From: Wurfbainia villosa | Taxonomy: Eukaryota > Streptophyta > Magnoliopsida > Zingiberales > Zingiberaceae | Direction of reading: 5' to 3' | Assembly (NCBI GenBank): GCA_025175895.1 | Contig: CM045991.1 | Location: 77,549,174-77,613,173 of the forward strand | DNA length: 64,000 nt | Shown here: positions 1 to 10,861 of the stretch, in pieces | Layout: every line of letters starts with the position of its first letter | Numbering within the stretch: the first letter of the stretch is position 1 | Program-made: the position numbers and the translations under genes | Notes under the pieces: generated by a model | Told to the model about the DNA's origin: nothing | What the model saw: the letters and a program-made list of their open reading frames with translations, nothing else | Databases searched by the model: none

Positions 1-349
1 TTGGCCTTTCCTGGATGATAGAATATCTCACAATCGTAATCTTTGACTAGCTCGAGCCATCTGCGTTGTCTCATGTTCAGGTAATACTCGGTAATCAGGG
101 CACTACTGAACAGCTCCTCTGCGGTTTGCGGTCTATGAGCTCCGGCGGCCACATTCAGAGCTATTTCTGGTCGGAGCATCTTCAGCATGAGTCTGACCCT
201 TTCTCTTTCCGTGCTGACCAACTCTGGGTATAGGCATGCGAGTCGGTCGAATCTCTTCACGGCTTTGCTGACTGATAGGTCACATGCAGTCTCTGATTGA
301 CTCAATGTAAATTTGAATTGGTTTACAAAATCAAGCGGAAACTTTGTTT
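1..349 (-). pseudogene. gag joined in frame to RNase H (chimeric remnant)
   Basis: Read from 349 down to 1, the minus strand encodes a gag stretch of the gypsy 'retrotransposon gag' type (K-R-F-D-R-L, then Y-P-E-L-V, then M-L-R-P-E). It runs without a stop directly into the RNase H block M-R-Q-R-R-W-L-E-L followed by Y-H-P-G-K. In an intact element these are separated by the zinc knuckle, protease and reverse transcriptase. The join lies at about 74-90, where both partners would encode L-N. The reading frame is also shifted near 330-350 relative to the upstream gag. This is a deletion derivative that cannot make enzyme. The fusion is seen in sequence; its cause (deletion or template switching) is inferred. 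Confidence 0.7.
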
Positions 350-832
350 CCACTCATCATTCGTATGTTTTAATCTAACCGATATTGATCAACTATGCCA
401 TATACATCCCATGCAATGAACTAATCATTAATTTCAAAGGAAACGAACTTATCATTTCTTATTCATACTTTCAGATAAGAAAGAAAATGTTAACATATAA
501 CATTCCTTATTTCTAATCTAAACAAAAAAAAACTACTTGAGAAGATAGTTTATTACGACTCCCACTAGGACAAACCCTAGTGCAGTTGTAATTATTTTTA
601 GTCCTATCTTCCTTGGCCTCACTAGGGTAGTCTCAGGCTGGCCAATAAGTTGACGGTTTATAGAACTCTCTTCATTCTTTTCGAGGCCAGCTACCACAGG
701 ATTCTCTTCAACCTTGTGCTCCGAGTTCCCAAAGACAACTCAAAGATATGTTATCCACCCTTCATAGCGGCCCCATACGTGATGTACAACTACCATGAAG
801 TCATTTGGCAGAGAGCGTACCAAGGCCCATAT
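350..832 (-). other. decayed gag/leader of the gypsy element
   Basis: This stretch lies between two gag remnants and contains A/T-rich segments and stop codons in all frames I followed. I see no motif that can be named. A 66-codon frame on the plus strand (650-850) is antisense to the element and has no recognisable content. Confidence 0.35.
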
Positions 833-1009
833 CTAATAATTGTCCAATAACGAAAACTCCTGCTGCTCGAGTCTCCTAAAAAGACCATCGAGCCTTCTTA
901 TGTGTCCGATGACCCCACCATCAGGTTTATAAACTATCTCTTCAATAGCTTCCCTCAATTGGTTTTGTAACACATCACGACGGGTCATCGTAGTGATCGT
1001 CCGTGCCAT
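833..1009 (-). pseudogene. gag N-terminal fragment, 58 residues
   Basis: A minus-strand ATG at 1009-1007 opens a 58-codon frame beginning M-A-R-T-I-T-T-M-T-R and closing at TAG 835-833. It lies downstream of the primer binding site, where gypsy gag starts, and the charged, Arg-rich composition suits a gag N-terminus. It is probably the amino end of the same broken gag that continues at 349-1, but the stretch between them has stops in all the frames I followed. The assignment rests mainly on position. Confidence 0.4.
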
Positions 1010-1500
1010 CTAAAATTGAAATAAATGAAGTCAGTACAAAACCGACTAACCAAGATTTAAACCGCTTAATTCAATTTATATGAGCATAGACCTTACACAA
1101 ACAATTACGAAAATCAATTCTTCGTAATTTTAGGAGTTTTTTTTTGCTTATCAATTTTGATTTACCTAACTTGTCTACCTTTGACCAAATCACAAGTATT
1201 TCTTGTGAAGCTAGTATAAGTTTTTCGTTCGTTTATCTACGCATAATGAAACTAAAGCTAGCATAAAGCTAGCATTTGTATATTCATGCATTACTTAAAC
1301 TAAAGGCTAGGCTATCATAAGTTTATCCTACATGACTTCATGCATAAACAAAATAAGCCAATGGCATCTCATAAACAAAATAAGCTAAAGGCATTTCATA
1401 TCATACATGAACAAAATTAATAAAATTAGAGTAGACATAGAATTCTTACTTGGAGCGGCAGGTTTTGGAGCTTGTTGTGTGATAGTGGAAAGGTGAACCC
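1010..1500 (-). other. gypsy 5' leader
   Basis: This A/T-rich segment lies between the primer binding site and the first gag ATG. It contains short imperfect repeats around 'aagctagcat' (about 1250-1280) and 'ataaacaaaataagc' (about 1345-1385). No coding potential is evident. Confidence 0.5.
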
Positions 1501-1512
1501 GCTCTGATACCA
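1501..1512 (-). other. primer binding site, initiator-Met tRNA
   Basis: The minus strand reads TGGTATCAGAGC, complementary to the 3' end of plant initiator methionine tRNA. It lies three bases inside the LTR edge (1516). This fixes the orientation of the element and the inner LTR boundary. Confidence 0.9.
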
Positions 1513-2837
1513 ACCTGTAACGCCCGCCCTTATCTGCTCTATGGGCGACACTACTTTTTTTTTTTTTATAACATAACGTATATGGATCATTTCACAATCT
1601 ACATAATCAAACATGTTTTCATGACATAAATCTTCATTTATAACATGCATCACATATCATAGACCTAATTAGCATGTTAACATATCATAACTTCTTTTAT
1701 AACATGCATCACATATCATAATCATAATTAGCATGTTACCATATTGTATCTCATTTTATAACATGCATAACATAAAGGTTAGAGAAGGTAACTATTATTA
1801 ACAAGATCCATTCATGAGTTCTAACATATCAAACTTTCATAAGTAAGGTGAACGATAACATAAACTAAGCAACATCCAACATGGTACTAATAAATCACAA
1901 GTCATAAAAGCGGAAGCAATTGTTTTAAGTTGTTCATTGAGCATATAAATAAAAGCAGAGAGTAATAGGGTCTTTTTCCACCATGCCACTATCACACACA
2001 CTTTGCCCCTCCTGCTACTTCCTCTAGTTCATGTTTCCTTTATCTGCAGTATATGGACAACATAAACTATAAGCATATAGCTTAGTAAGATTCTTGCCTA
2101 CTCACAAAAGCCACAATTACATCAAATGATTAGAAAACATGTGCACACTAACGTAATGAAACATAAGCATGGCATAAAATTTACATAAGCATGCTAAACA
2201 TAATTAAATCTAAGCATGGCATAAATTTAAACATAAGCATTCATGACGTCATCAATCCTAAACATGCATAAAGGACATAATCATAAGCATTCTTAAACTT
2301 GAACATAAGCAATCATGACATCATCAATCCTAAACATGCATAAAGGACATAATCACAAGCATTCTTAAACTTGAACATAAGCATGCACAATTTCATACAA
2401 GTCATTTCTTTTCAAAACATATACATATAGATACTTCAACATAATCATAACATAAAGGGGGGGCCCAGGCTAAGTACCACATAAAGTACGTTCCCTAATA
2501 GGTCAGTAGCTAGCCACGGACCTACTAGAGCAAGACCTCTTACGCCTTACCGGCAAGACCTCTTACGCCTTCTTATGTCCCTTGGATTTGATTAACGACC
2601 ACCTAGCAATCGGGTACTTAACCTCTTACAAAGTAAAATACTTAATTTTCATTCTTTTCTTTCTTATCATAAAGAATGCTCTTAATCCCCAACATAAAAA
2701 GGGAAGCATCTCCGTCTTATCTTATCATAAAGAGAGCTCTTAATCCCAACATAATAAGGGGAAGCATCTTCTTAGACATTTCATAGCATATATGCATTCA
2801 TAACATAAGAATACCCGAAAGGGGTCTTAAAGCAAAA

Positions 2838-3306
2838 ACATGTTCATCACATAAGCATATTTCATGGCATATCAAGCATAAACATGCTCATAGCATAGGC
2901 ATATTTCATGGCATATTAAATCATAAACATGTTCATCACATAGGCATATTTCATGGCATATTAAATCATAAACATGTTCATCACATAGGCATATTTCATG
3001 GCATATTAAATCATAAACATGGTCATCACATAGGCATAATTCATAGCATATTAAATCATAAACATGTTCATCACATAGGCATAATTCATGGCATATTAAA
3101 TCATAAACATGTTCATCACATAGGCATATTTCATGGCATAATAAATCATAAACATGTTCATCACATAGGCATATTTCATGGCATAATAAATCATAAACAT
3201 GTTCATCACATAGGCATATTTCATGGCATAATAAATCATAAACATGTTCATCACATAGGCATATTTCATGGCATAATAAATCATAAACATGTTCATCACC
3301 TAGGCA
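2838..3306. repeat. 45-bp tandem repeat, about 10 copies
   Basis: The unit contains 'catgttcatcacataggc', 'atatttcatggcat' and 'attaaatcataaa'. Copies differ by a few substitutions, with 'attaaat' and 'aataaat' subtypes. Because 45 is divisible by three, open frames with a 15-residue period arise on the minus strand; I treat them as by-products. The array sits downstream of the LTR TATA box. Confidence 0.95.
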
Positions 3307-3442
3307 TACATACAATCATGCAACATATCATGAATTCTAAGGGAATTCTTGTACACCAATTTGAGCACATAATCTTAACCCTAGCTTAGGTACCCTAAGT
3401 GGCCGAAAACACTAGGGAGGGGTTCATACACATTTTTTTTTT

Positions 3443-3920
3443 GTCACATAAAATTCATACATGAAGGCATACAACATATCATAATTTCATAAGGGGTGTT
3501 TTCATGCAACCCTAGCCCTAAAACCCTAGTTGGCCGAAACATTAGGGGCACCAAAATCTTATTTTTGTCACATAAAATTCATACATGAAGGCATATAACA
3601 TATCATAATTTCATAAGGGGTATTTTCATGCAAACCTAGCCCTACAACCCTAGGTGGCCGAAACATTAGGGGCACCAAAATCTTATTTTTTTGTCACATA
3701 AAATTCATACATGAAGGCATACAACATATCATAATTTCATAAGGGGTATTTTCATGCAAACCTAGCCCTACAACCCTAGGTGGCCGAAACATTAGGGGCA
3801 CCCAAACTTTATTTTTGTCACATAAAATTCATACATGAAGGCATAGAACATATCATAATTTCATAAGGGGTGTTTTCATGCAAACCTAGCCCTACAACCC
3901 TAATTGGCCGAAACTTGTAG
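3443..3920. repeat. 124-126-bp tandem repeat, 4 copies
   Basis: Units start at about 3443, 3567, 3693 and 3817 with 'gtcacataaaattcatac'. They include 'gaaggcata', 'cataatttcataagggg' and 'tggccgaaac'. Spacing varies through a poly-T tract. The array lies 137 bp from the 45-bp array in the same LTR and does not share its unit. Confidence 0.92.
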
Positions 3921-4253
3921 GGTATCAAGCATCATATTTCTTTCATATATCATGTCCTACAAGAGCAAATATACTGCATGTGAGGGAATCTTACCACTTA
4001 TAATTTAGTTACCCCTTAATAAGAGAGAGACCTTGATTGGAGAGGAGACTAAAATAATAATCTTGCCCTAGAACCCTTCTTGGTGCTCTTGACCCTTAGA
4101 TGGAGATTAGCCCCTTAGATGAACCCTTCTCTTTGCTTAACTCACTAGGGTGGAACCCTAGTTGGCTTTGGCCGAAACTCAAGGAAGGAGCCCTAGGGTT
4201 TCGGTGGAAGGAGGAAGAAGGAAGAAGAAGTTGGCAAATGAAACCTTCCCTCT

Positions 4254-4261
4254 TATTTATA
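4254..4261 (-). promoter_or_regulatory. putative LTR TATA box
   Basis: TATAAATA on the minus strand lies about 280 bp inside the outer LTR edge, as expected for a U3 promoter. The call rests on motif and position only. Confidence 0.5.
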
Positions 4262-4543
4262 AAGGGAGGAAGAGAAGTGTCTCTTCTCTTTTCATGCCTC
4301 TTCATTTACGCTCCTGACACTCATCTACAATTTCTCCTCTTTCTCCAACAATAAGCTACTGCTGAGCACTTGGTCATCACATGCATGGTAAGAGTTAACT
4401 CTCACCAAGAGGTTTAAGGTTCAAACCTCACCTCTCCACTTTTTATTCTTTTATCATCATTTTCCAGGATTCCATATATAATCTGCTAGACATGAAATTA
4501 AATTATATTCAAAAATTTTGGAGAAAAATTTTGGGGTGTTACA

Positions 4544-6022
4544 AAAATGATACTTGGGCTAGGTGTGACATAGTTAGCCTAATGGGGACTGACACTATAA
4601 ACCATGTCCTGAACCAAGTGGGTATAAGATGAGTGAAGGGAATGAGGCACGATTCATTCGAGCTGCTGAAGGGTTTCAGAAATAGTTCTTGATCAACCGT
4701 TGATCTTTTCGGTTAATTGGGGATCATGATGTACTACTAGGTGCCACTCATGATCGTTCTATAATTAATGGTTAATTATAGACGATCAACATAAACCGAG
4801 AACCTATTTGGTCACACGCACAACGAGCGTAATCCGAAGGATTTAAAACAAGCTTGAGAATGAGATTCTCAGACCGAGAGAAACTAGGTTTGGTTGGACC
4901 AAACATGAAGAGAACATGAAATAATTTCAGTCGCAATGGAAGCATGGATGGGCCGTGTCTTATGAAGACATGATGGACGAACCAAAATGGTTTGGTTCTA
5001 ATCCAATGGAGGAGAATAAACCAAAGGGTTTGGTTTGTTTTAAACGAATGAACCAAAGTTGGTTCGGTTTGTTTTAACTTAAAATAAACCATCATGGTTT
5101 GGTTTATTTTAACTTGAATTAATGGAGCGGGTTAACGGGCCTTATGGTTATGATCCGATAACCATTAATAGAATTTGTTCTCTGTAAAATAGGACTTAAG
5201 GGTTTTTGTTAACCTCTAATCAAAAGCCCTAACCTAATTGTGGCCGCCCAACCTCTCCCTCCTCTCCATCTAGTCGGCGCCAACTCCTTGCCGCCGCCCA
5301 ACTCCTCCAACCGATGACCAGCTGCTGCCATCTTCTCCACTTTCCGGCGTCGAGCTGCTGCCGGAGGAGCTCCAGTGATCATCCTTGGCTCCGGTGACAA
5401 GGTGAGCACATTGCTTTCCTTATTTGGCCGGCGCAAGGTCTCCACCAAAGCTGTCCAGATTTCTGGACAGCTTGTTTCCTTCTTGTCGGAGCGTCGTTTG
5501 GACGACGTTTGGAGCTCCGACAGCGCCTTCCTTACCGGGGATTCGATCTCCGGTAATCCTCATAGGTGGAGGACAAAGGATTCGTCAAACAGTTGACGAA
5601 TACCTCTCCGGAAAAGTGAGTTTTTGAGGACTCGTTTTGGATCCGAATTTTGATTCGGATCGTGATATTCTCTCGATCACGTCGTCTTCAACACGAAGCT
5701 AGTAACCCGTACGAAGAAGAGGCTCGTGACTTAGTGAAGTCATCCCGAAGATACTCGGCGTGGATACGGATAGAGACGTTTCTAGCGAGAATCGTTCCGG
5801 TTGATGTCTTTCCCGCTACACGTGATACGTAAGGTATACGTAGTTTAAGTTTCCTTTTATTGCAAAATTTGAATTTATGGTTATGTCTACACATATTGTA
5901 CTATGCATGCGTGTGATGTGTGTGTTGTAATAAATTAGATTTATTATTTTATTCCTTTCGCTGTGCACATGTTTACGAAACATGTTCGAACACACACTCG
6001 CCGCGGTGTCGGAAACCCAACA
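4544..6022 (+). repeat. LTR of copia family A, 3' portion, interrupted
   Basis: The sequence matches the inner and 3' parts of the solo LTR at 23277-25452, from 'aatgatacttgggctagg' to the terminus 'ggaaacccaaca'. Its first part was displaced beyond the window by the gypsy insertion at 4543/4544. After 6022 the Sirevirus LTR resumes, so this copy is itself inserted there. Whether it is a solo LTR or the edge of a complete element cannot be decided here. Short frames at 5375-5627 and 5650-5832 recur as LTR sequence in other copies and are not genes. Confidence 0.85.
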
Positions 6023-6353
6023 GATGGGATGTCTTGGGTCGGATCTACACTTAAGCCTATCCCCATAAGGAGGATACGACCTCACTTACACTCGCACACA
6101 CACGAGCTTACCTCGATACTTACTATATCGCTTTCGCTTCCGGCCTTCCACTCGATTCCTTCGGCTCCCTCCGAAGTCACTCGAGTGTCACCCGACCACC
6201 ATGGCTTTCTTCAGGTGTCGCTAGCCTTCGGCTCCAGCTATAGCACTTTTCTGCACACTCGATTCAGCTCGTGAGATAACGATATGAGCTTAACTTTGTA
6301 TCATTTTCTTTAATCAAAACTCAGGTTCGACTTTGGTATCTACTGCACCAACA
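6023..6353 (-). repeat. 3' LTR of the Sirevirus, first part
   Basis: The minus strand starts TGTTGGTGCAG at 6353 and matches the first part of the solo LTR at 32833-33836, including 'aaggctagcgacacct' and 'ggtcgggtgacact'. The match ends at 6023, where family-A sequence begins. The rest would lie left of the window. Confidence 0.85.
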
Positions 6354-6965
6354 ATCTCCCCCTTTTTAATTTTTGGAAAACCCACATATAAAGTTAAGAA
6401 AATAGCATGCATGAAGAATAATAATGTGCATGAGAAACAAAAATAAAGATTAAGTTGGAGTAGTAAGGATTTTCTTCAAGTACTCCCCCTTGAGGAAACC
6501 TCCCCCTTGACCTAGGGTGAGTCTTGAAGGAAGACCTTAATCCTCCCCCTTGAGGGTTGCTATTTAGGTAGAGTTTAAGTAATTAACATTACTTAAAGTT
6601 GGCCTTAGTAATATGTTAGAGGACTTCTTAACTTGGCTCTTTCTCCCCCTTTCTTAAGTAAACCATTAACGTTTACTTCCTTTTTGTTAAGAATAAGTTT
6701 TTAAGTTAAGAATTCTCTTAACTTAGCCTTTACTTCCTTTTTGTTAACAAAAATGAGTTAAGTAAATTTTCAATAAATTTAAGTTAAGAATTCTCTTAAC
6801 TTAACCTTTACTTCCAAAAAAAACAAGTAAATTTTTCAAAACTTAAAGTTAAGTAAACATTTACTTAACTTTTGGCCATGTAATTAAATATGAAGGAGAG
6901 TTAAGTTATCAAAAAAAAAATTCTCTCTTAACTTTGGCCTTTTTCTCCCCCTTTTGTCATATATC
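6354..6965 (-). other. clustered polypurine tracts before the Sirevirus 3' LTR
   Basis: The minus strand has a terminal polypurine tract AAAAAGGGGGAGAT against the LTR (6354-6367). Further AAGGGGGAG-type tracts occur near 6484, 6500, 6543, 6640 and 6946. Multiple polypurine tracts are a reported Sirevirus feature and would prime plus-strand DNA synthesis. The surrounding A/T-rich sequence holds repeated 'agttaagtaaa'-like words and no gene. Confidence 0.8.
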
Positions 6966-7195
6966 GAAGAGAGTGGGGGTGTGTGAAAAACAAAAATAAG
7001 TATTAAATTTAAAGTCCAAGCATGTTCCATATTATTTTGAAAATAAGCTCATCTATAAAATGTTCGACTCATATTTGGCTTGATTGATATGAAAGATCAA
7101 CCAGTCCTGGTCAGAGTCAGTAAGTATGTATGATTATACTCCGTGATTCATGGCGATACACTAGCTCTACATCTGGAACCAAGAGTAAGGTCCTA

Positions 7196-7259
7196 ACATC
7201 TCACGCCCATCTACGTGGCTAAGTACACAAACACATTAGTCCTATGTGTTGTGAGATGT
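7196..7259 (-). other. conserved stem-loop, copy downstream of pol
   Basis: ACATCTCAC (7196-7204) and GTGAGATGT (7251-7259) form a perfect 9-bp inverted repeat with a 46-nt loop. The loop holds a second perfect hairpin: AACACAT and ATGTGTT flank seven bases on the minus strand. The same outer arms recur at 13063, 36507, 39639 and 56285. No named RNA family fits. It lies between pol and the 3' LTR. The function is unknown. Confidence 0.7.
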
Positions 7260-7394
7260 ATTGGCTCCTTAAATCTATAGGTGCATGATATCTAAGGTAT
7301 GTCCTATGCTAGTTCCATGAAAATGAAAAGTAAGAAATAGTAGTAAGAAAATATAAATTGTAAGTTTCTATTCTACTATGCACATGCCTAATTT

Positions 7395-8334
7395 TCATCT
7401 TAATAGACTAAATTCGGCTTCGGGTGGGGGTTTAGTAAATAGGTCTGCCAAGTTAAACTTCGATTCGACGTATTCGAGTTGTATGGCTCCGTTGGCCACA
7501 TGTTCTCGAATGAAATGGTATTTGACCTCTATATGTTTGGTCCTAGAGTGACATATCATATTCTTAGTAAGGTTAATTGAACTAATGTTATCTACGTGAA
7601 GTTTAGTGTGTGTAAAGTCTAACTTAAAGTCTCGGAGAGTGTGCTTCATCCAAAGAAGTTGAGTGACACACTCACCCATCATGATGTATTCGGCTTTGGT
7701 GGTAGATAAGGAAACACAGTGTTGCTCCTACTGCACCAACTCACTAGACTCGAGCCGAGAAGTTGACAACAACCACTCGTACTCTTTTTATCGAGCTAAC
7801 TATCGGCATAGTCTGAATCGGAGTAGCCGGTTAGTTCGAACTCGGTAGATCTAGGGTACCAAATACCGACATTAAGTGTACCATTTAGATATCTAAGGAT
7901 ACGTTTGACTAGAGTTAGGTGAGACTCCTTGGCACAGGTTTGGAACCTTGCACACATACTTACTGCAAATAAGATATCAGGTCGGCTTGCAGTTAAGTAA
8001 AAGAGACTCCCTATTACGCGCCTATAGTATTTTAAATCAATTGAGTTTCCGATTACATCTTCTTCTATATTCACATTAGTTGCCATTGGGGTATTAATAA
8101 TTTTAGCATCTTGCATTCCAAAGCGTTTAATTAATTCCCTAGTATATTTGCGTTGATGTAGGTATATTCCATCTTTAGTTTGTTTAAATTGTAGACCAAA
8201 GAAGAAACTCAACTCGCCTACTAAATTCATTTCAAATTCACTTTTCATAAGTGAAATAAACTCATTCAGTAGGATCGAGTTGGTGGTTCCGAAAATAATA
8301 TCATCTACGTAGATTTGGGCTATGAATATGTCTT
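7395..8334 (-). pseudogene. Sirevirus reverse transcriptase C-terminal half and RNase H
   Basis: The minus strand resumes the polymerase after the H insertion with I-F-I-A-Q-I-Y-V-D-D, the catalytic YVDD box. It continues through the E-F-E-M-N, G-L-Q and S-R-P-D-I-L-F-A-V motifs of the copia RT connection (to 7796). RNase H follows with T-K-A-E-Y and H-I-E-V-K-Y-H-F-I-R to 7395. The D-S-D-Y-A block is followed by a stop, and frame changes occur between 7796 and 7682, so the enzyme is broken. In an intact element it would copy element RNA to cDNA in cytoplasmic particles. Confidence 0.85.
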
Positions 8335-9368
8335 TGATGGAATCGTGCTAATCCTCGGAAGGCTCATTGGCTCCCATGTCCCCGGATTAAAATTTTCACT
8401 AATGAAAACTAATCCGGATGGGATGAGTTTCATAAGCACAACCAATTCATCGTCGTGATAACGACTTGAGCGATCGCTTGAACAAAGTAGTTGTTCAAGC
8501 AACCAAACTCTTCTAGTCGATTAGCCGCGGAAGAGACGACGGACAGATCGCCGGTTTTTGTGTTTCTTATCGGGGTCCATGATTATACAAATACATGCAA
8601 ATGTAAACTAGTATAATCAACATATACTAACATAAAGAACATAAGCTAGCATATCAATAAGAACATGCAAAAAATAATAATAAAAGTTGTAAAACTTTTA
8701 TACCTCTTGATCTTCTATCGTATGTCCTAATCTCCTTGTAGACTTCGTGTGGGCGAAGATCCTCCACAAGTTGAAGCTTCCTAGATCTTCTTCAATCCAA
8801 AGAATGAAGAACTCTCTTTCCCTTCTTGCTTGAGCCAACCACCAATCCACAAAGGATTGATCCCGCCGGCCCCAAGAATAGAGAGAATAATATGGAAACA
8901 ACCAAGGAACCGAACTAGGGACAAACCCTAGCTTCTAGTGCCGCCGGCCAAGATGGAGTGAAGAGGATAAAAGGAACATGTTGGGCGCCGGCCAAGGTAT
9001 AGGGAAAAGAGAAGTAGCCGGCAACACCCTAGGAAGAAGAAGAGCACTTCCCCTATAGATGCCGCCCAACCAAGCTTCCAAACCCTAGCCGCCCAACCTT
9101 TCTTCCTTTGGATTTCTTGCCGCCCAACCATGGTGGAGAGAAGAGATCTAGGAGCTAGCCGCCTTCAAGGAAGAAGAAGAGATCTTCCACAAGTTGCCGC
9201 CCACCCTTCTTTCCTAACCTTGGCCGCCCATCCAAAGGAGCCAAACCCTAATTAGGGTTTCCTCCTTAGGGTTGCTTGCCGCCCAAGCAAGGCTTGGCAA
9301 AACCCTAATCTCCTTGGCATCCATCATCCCACCAAAAAAACTTAGTTGTCGCCCAACCCAATCTCCCA

Positions 9369-9376
9369 TATATATA
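9369..9376 (-). promoter_or_regulatory. putative TATA box of LTR H
   Basis: TATATATA on the minus strand lies about 20 bp downstream of the 27-bp minisatellite in the LTR's own orientation. The array therefore sits where U3 enhancers sit. The call rests on motif and position. Confidence 0.45.
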
Positions 9377-9396
9377 GAGTTAGGTTTAGGCCTTGG

Positions 9397-9955
9397 TTTA
9401 ATCTCCACCGTCGGTTCTAGGGTTTTAATCTCAACCGTCGGATCTAGAGATTTAATCTCAACCGTCGGTTCTAGAGATTTAATCTCAACCGTCGGTTCTA
9501 GGGATTTAATCTCAACCGTCGGTTCTAGGGATTTAATCCCAACCGTCGGATCTAGAGATTTAATCCCAACCGTCGGATCTAGAGATTTAATCCCAACCGT
9601 CGGATCTAGGGATTTAATCCCAACCATCGGATCTAGAGATTTAATCTCAACCGTCGGTTCTAGGGTTTTAATCCCAACCGTCGGATCTAGAGATTTAATC
9701 TCCACCGTCGGTTCTAGGGATTTAATCTCCACCGTCGGATCTAGAGATTTAATCTCAACCGTCGGATCTAGAGATTTAATCTCAACCATCAGTTCTAGGG
9801 TTTTAATCCCAACCTTCGGATCTAGAGATTTAATCTCCACCGTCGGTTCTAGGGTTTTAATCCCAACCGTCGGATCTAGAGATTTAATCTCCACCGTTGG
9901 TTCTAGGGATTTAATCTCAACCGTCGGATCTAGAGATTTATTTTCCATCATTTGA
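9397..9955. repeat. 27-bp minisatellite, about 20-21 copies
   Basis: The unit reads approximately TTTAATCTCAACCGTCGG followed by ATCTAGAGA. Two interleaved subtypes exist, 'ggttctaggg' and 'ggatctagag', with 'tccac', 'tcaac' or 'cccaac' variants. The unit length is divisible by three, so both strands stay open for more than 220 codons with 9-residue periodicity. I do not regard these as genes. It ends in LTR sequence at both sides. Confidence 0.97.
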
Positions 9956-10861
9956 TCTAGACTTCATGAGGTGTTAATAGGCTACAATAGGGACCATGAG
10001 GAGGAGTTGGATCTTGGCCACCCGATGGATCGGAACCACACAAACTTGATCCATCAATGATGTTCCATTCCACTAGAGGATCATCATTGAACTACCTCAC
10101 CAACCCCCATAAATTAATATGGGCTCCATATATTATTTGTACATCCATCTCCCCGTGTTTAAGATATCGAATGTCCGTCAATTAATTGATTTACTAACCA
10201 TCAATTAATTAACATCTAACTCCTCGAGTAGTACCACTCAACCTTATCATCATGTTGACTAAGTCAACCTGCAGGGTTTACATGATGAACCTTATGAGCT
10301 CCTCAAGGGGACATCATCAACCTAATATATAGGACACGGTTTCCTCCTATAATCAACGCACACCATGTAAATAATATTATTTCCCAACCTCGCATATTGA
10401 TTTAATCCATAGAAATCTCACCCTTTGGTAAATCAAAGAAATAAATACTAAGTACATGTGCCCGTTATTATATCGGGATTAAGAGCATGTACAACATAAT
10501 ATCCGAGGTCCGATTCAATTATGTAGTCAACAATAAATTGAATCACCTCTATATCGGTCCTGCTCAATACATCGAGGTGTACTAGTGTAACTCTATGTTC
10601 AAGATAAAACAATACCAAGCTACACTACAACCATGCCAATGGTTTGTCCAAAACCATCTTGGTTGTGAGCCTCTACTTATATTCTACAAGGGACTGATAA
10701 CATGATCTTCTGTGCCACACCAAACACCATGTTATCTACAATGTAAAATATTAGCCAATTTTGCATAACTATAAAAATATGCAAACAATGATCATGTGAT
10801 TCTTATTTCAAAATAAAGATGTTCATACAAAAGAGCAAGGCTTTCAGTATACATCCCAACA

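Larger units (their letters stand above)
1..4543 (-). mobile_element. Ty3/gypsy element, Tekay-like, 5' part
   Basis: The minus strand reads 5' LTR (4543 to 1516), primer binding site, leader, then gag and RNase H coding remnants running off the window start. The LTR begins TGTAACACCCC and ends TTACA. The RNase H motif with the adjacent H-P-G-K is typical of chromovirus-type gypsy elements such as Tekay/Del, so the lineage call is family knowledge plus inference. The element was inserted into a family-A copia LTR, because 4544 onward matches the middle of that LTR. The expected target duplication partner and the 3' LTR are outside the window. The coding part is internally deleted and not functional. 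Confidence 0.8.
1516..4543 (-). repeat. 5' LTR of the Tekay-like gypsy element (3,028 bp)
   Basis: The boundaries are TG...CA with TGTAAC at one edge and GTTACA at the other, and the inner edge abuts the primer site. The length suits the long LTRs of Tekay/Del elements. It contains two tandem arrays (2838-3306 and 3443-3920). A TATA box lies at about 4254-4261, so both arrays would be in the transcribed R/U5 part. No long terminal-repeat partner is in the window. Confidence 0.85.
8335..10861 (-). mobile_element. solo LTR of copia family H (2,527 bp) within RT
   Basis: The insert splits the Sirevirus RT codons for N-D and I-F. On the minus strand it starts TGTTGGGATGTATACTGAAA at 10861 and ends at 8335 with TG...CA edges. 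Flanks are GTCTT (8330-8334) and GTCAT (10862-10866), a 5-bp duplication with one mismatch. It holds no gag or pol motif and no primer site, so I read it as one long LTR left by recombination. It contains a 27-bp minisatellite and a TATA-like box. The remainder, including 8340-9360 and 9960-10860, is LTR sequence without a recognisable gene. Confidence 0.65.

Noticed and set aside
1501..1512. tRNA-like matches (also at 15404, 25696, 32738, 44831, 60032)
   Set aside because: These are 12- to 18-base primer binding sites next to LTRs, complementary to tRNA 3' ends. No cloverleaf surrounds them.
2872..3315. 147-codon minus-strand frame with a perfect 15-residue repeat
   Set aside because: It is the translation of a 45-bp tandem repeat inside a gypsy LTR. 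A second frame in the same array is also open, and there is no independent sign of a gene.
5375..5832. Short frames in the GC-rich part of a family-A LTR, recurring at 16202-16870, 24844-25269 and 61948-62332
   Set aside because: They lie on either strand of LTR sequence, differ in length between copies and match no family I know.
9214..9955. 245- and 227-codon frames on opposite strands
   Set aside because: Both come from the 27-bp minisatellite, whose length is a multiple of three. Open frames on both strands show an effect of periodicity.
8335..10861. Host gene captured inside the H insert
   Set aside because: No splice-like structure or protein motif was found. Promoter-like box, repeat array and TG...CA ends fit a long LTR.
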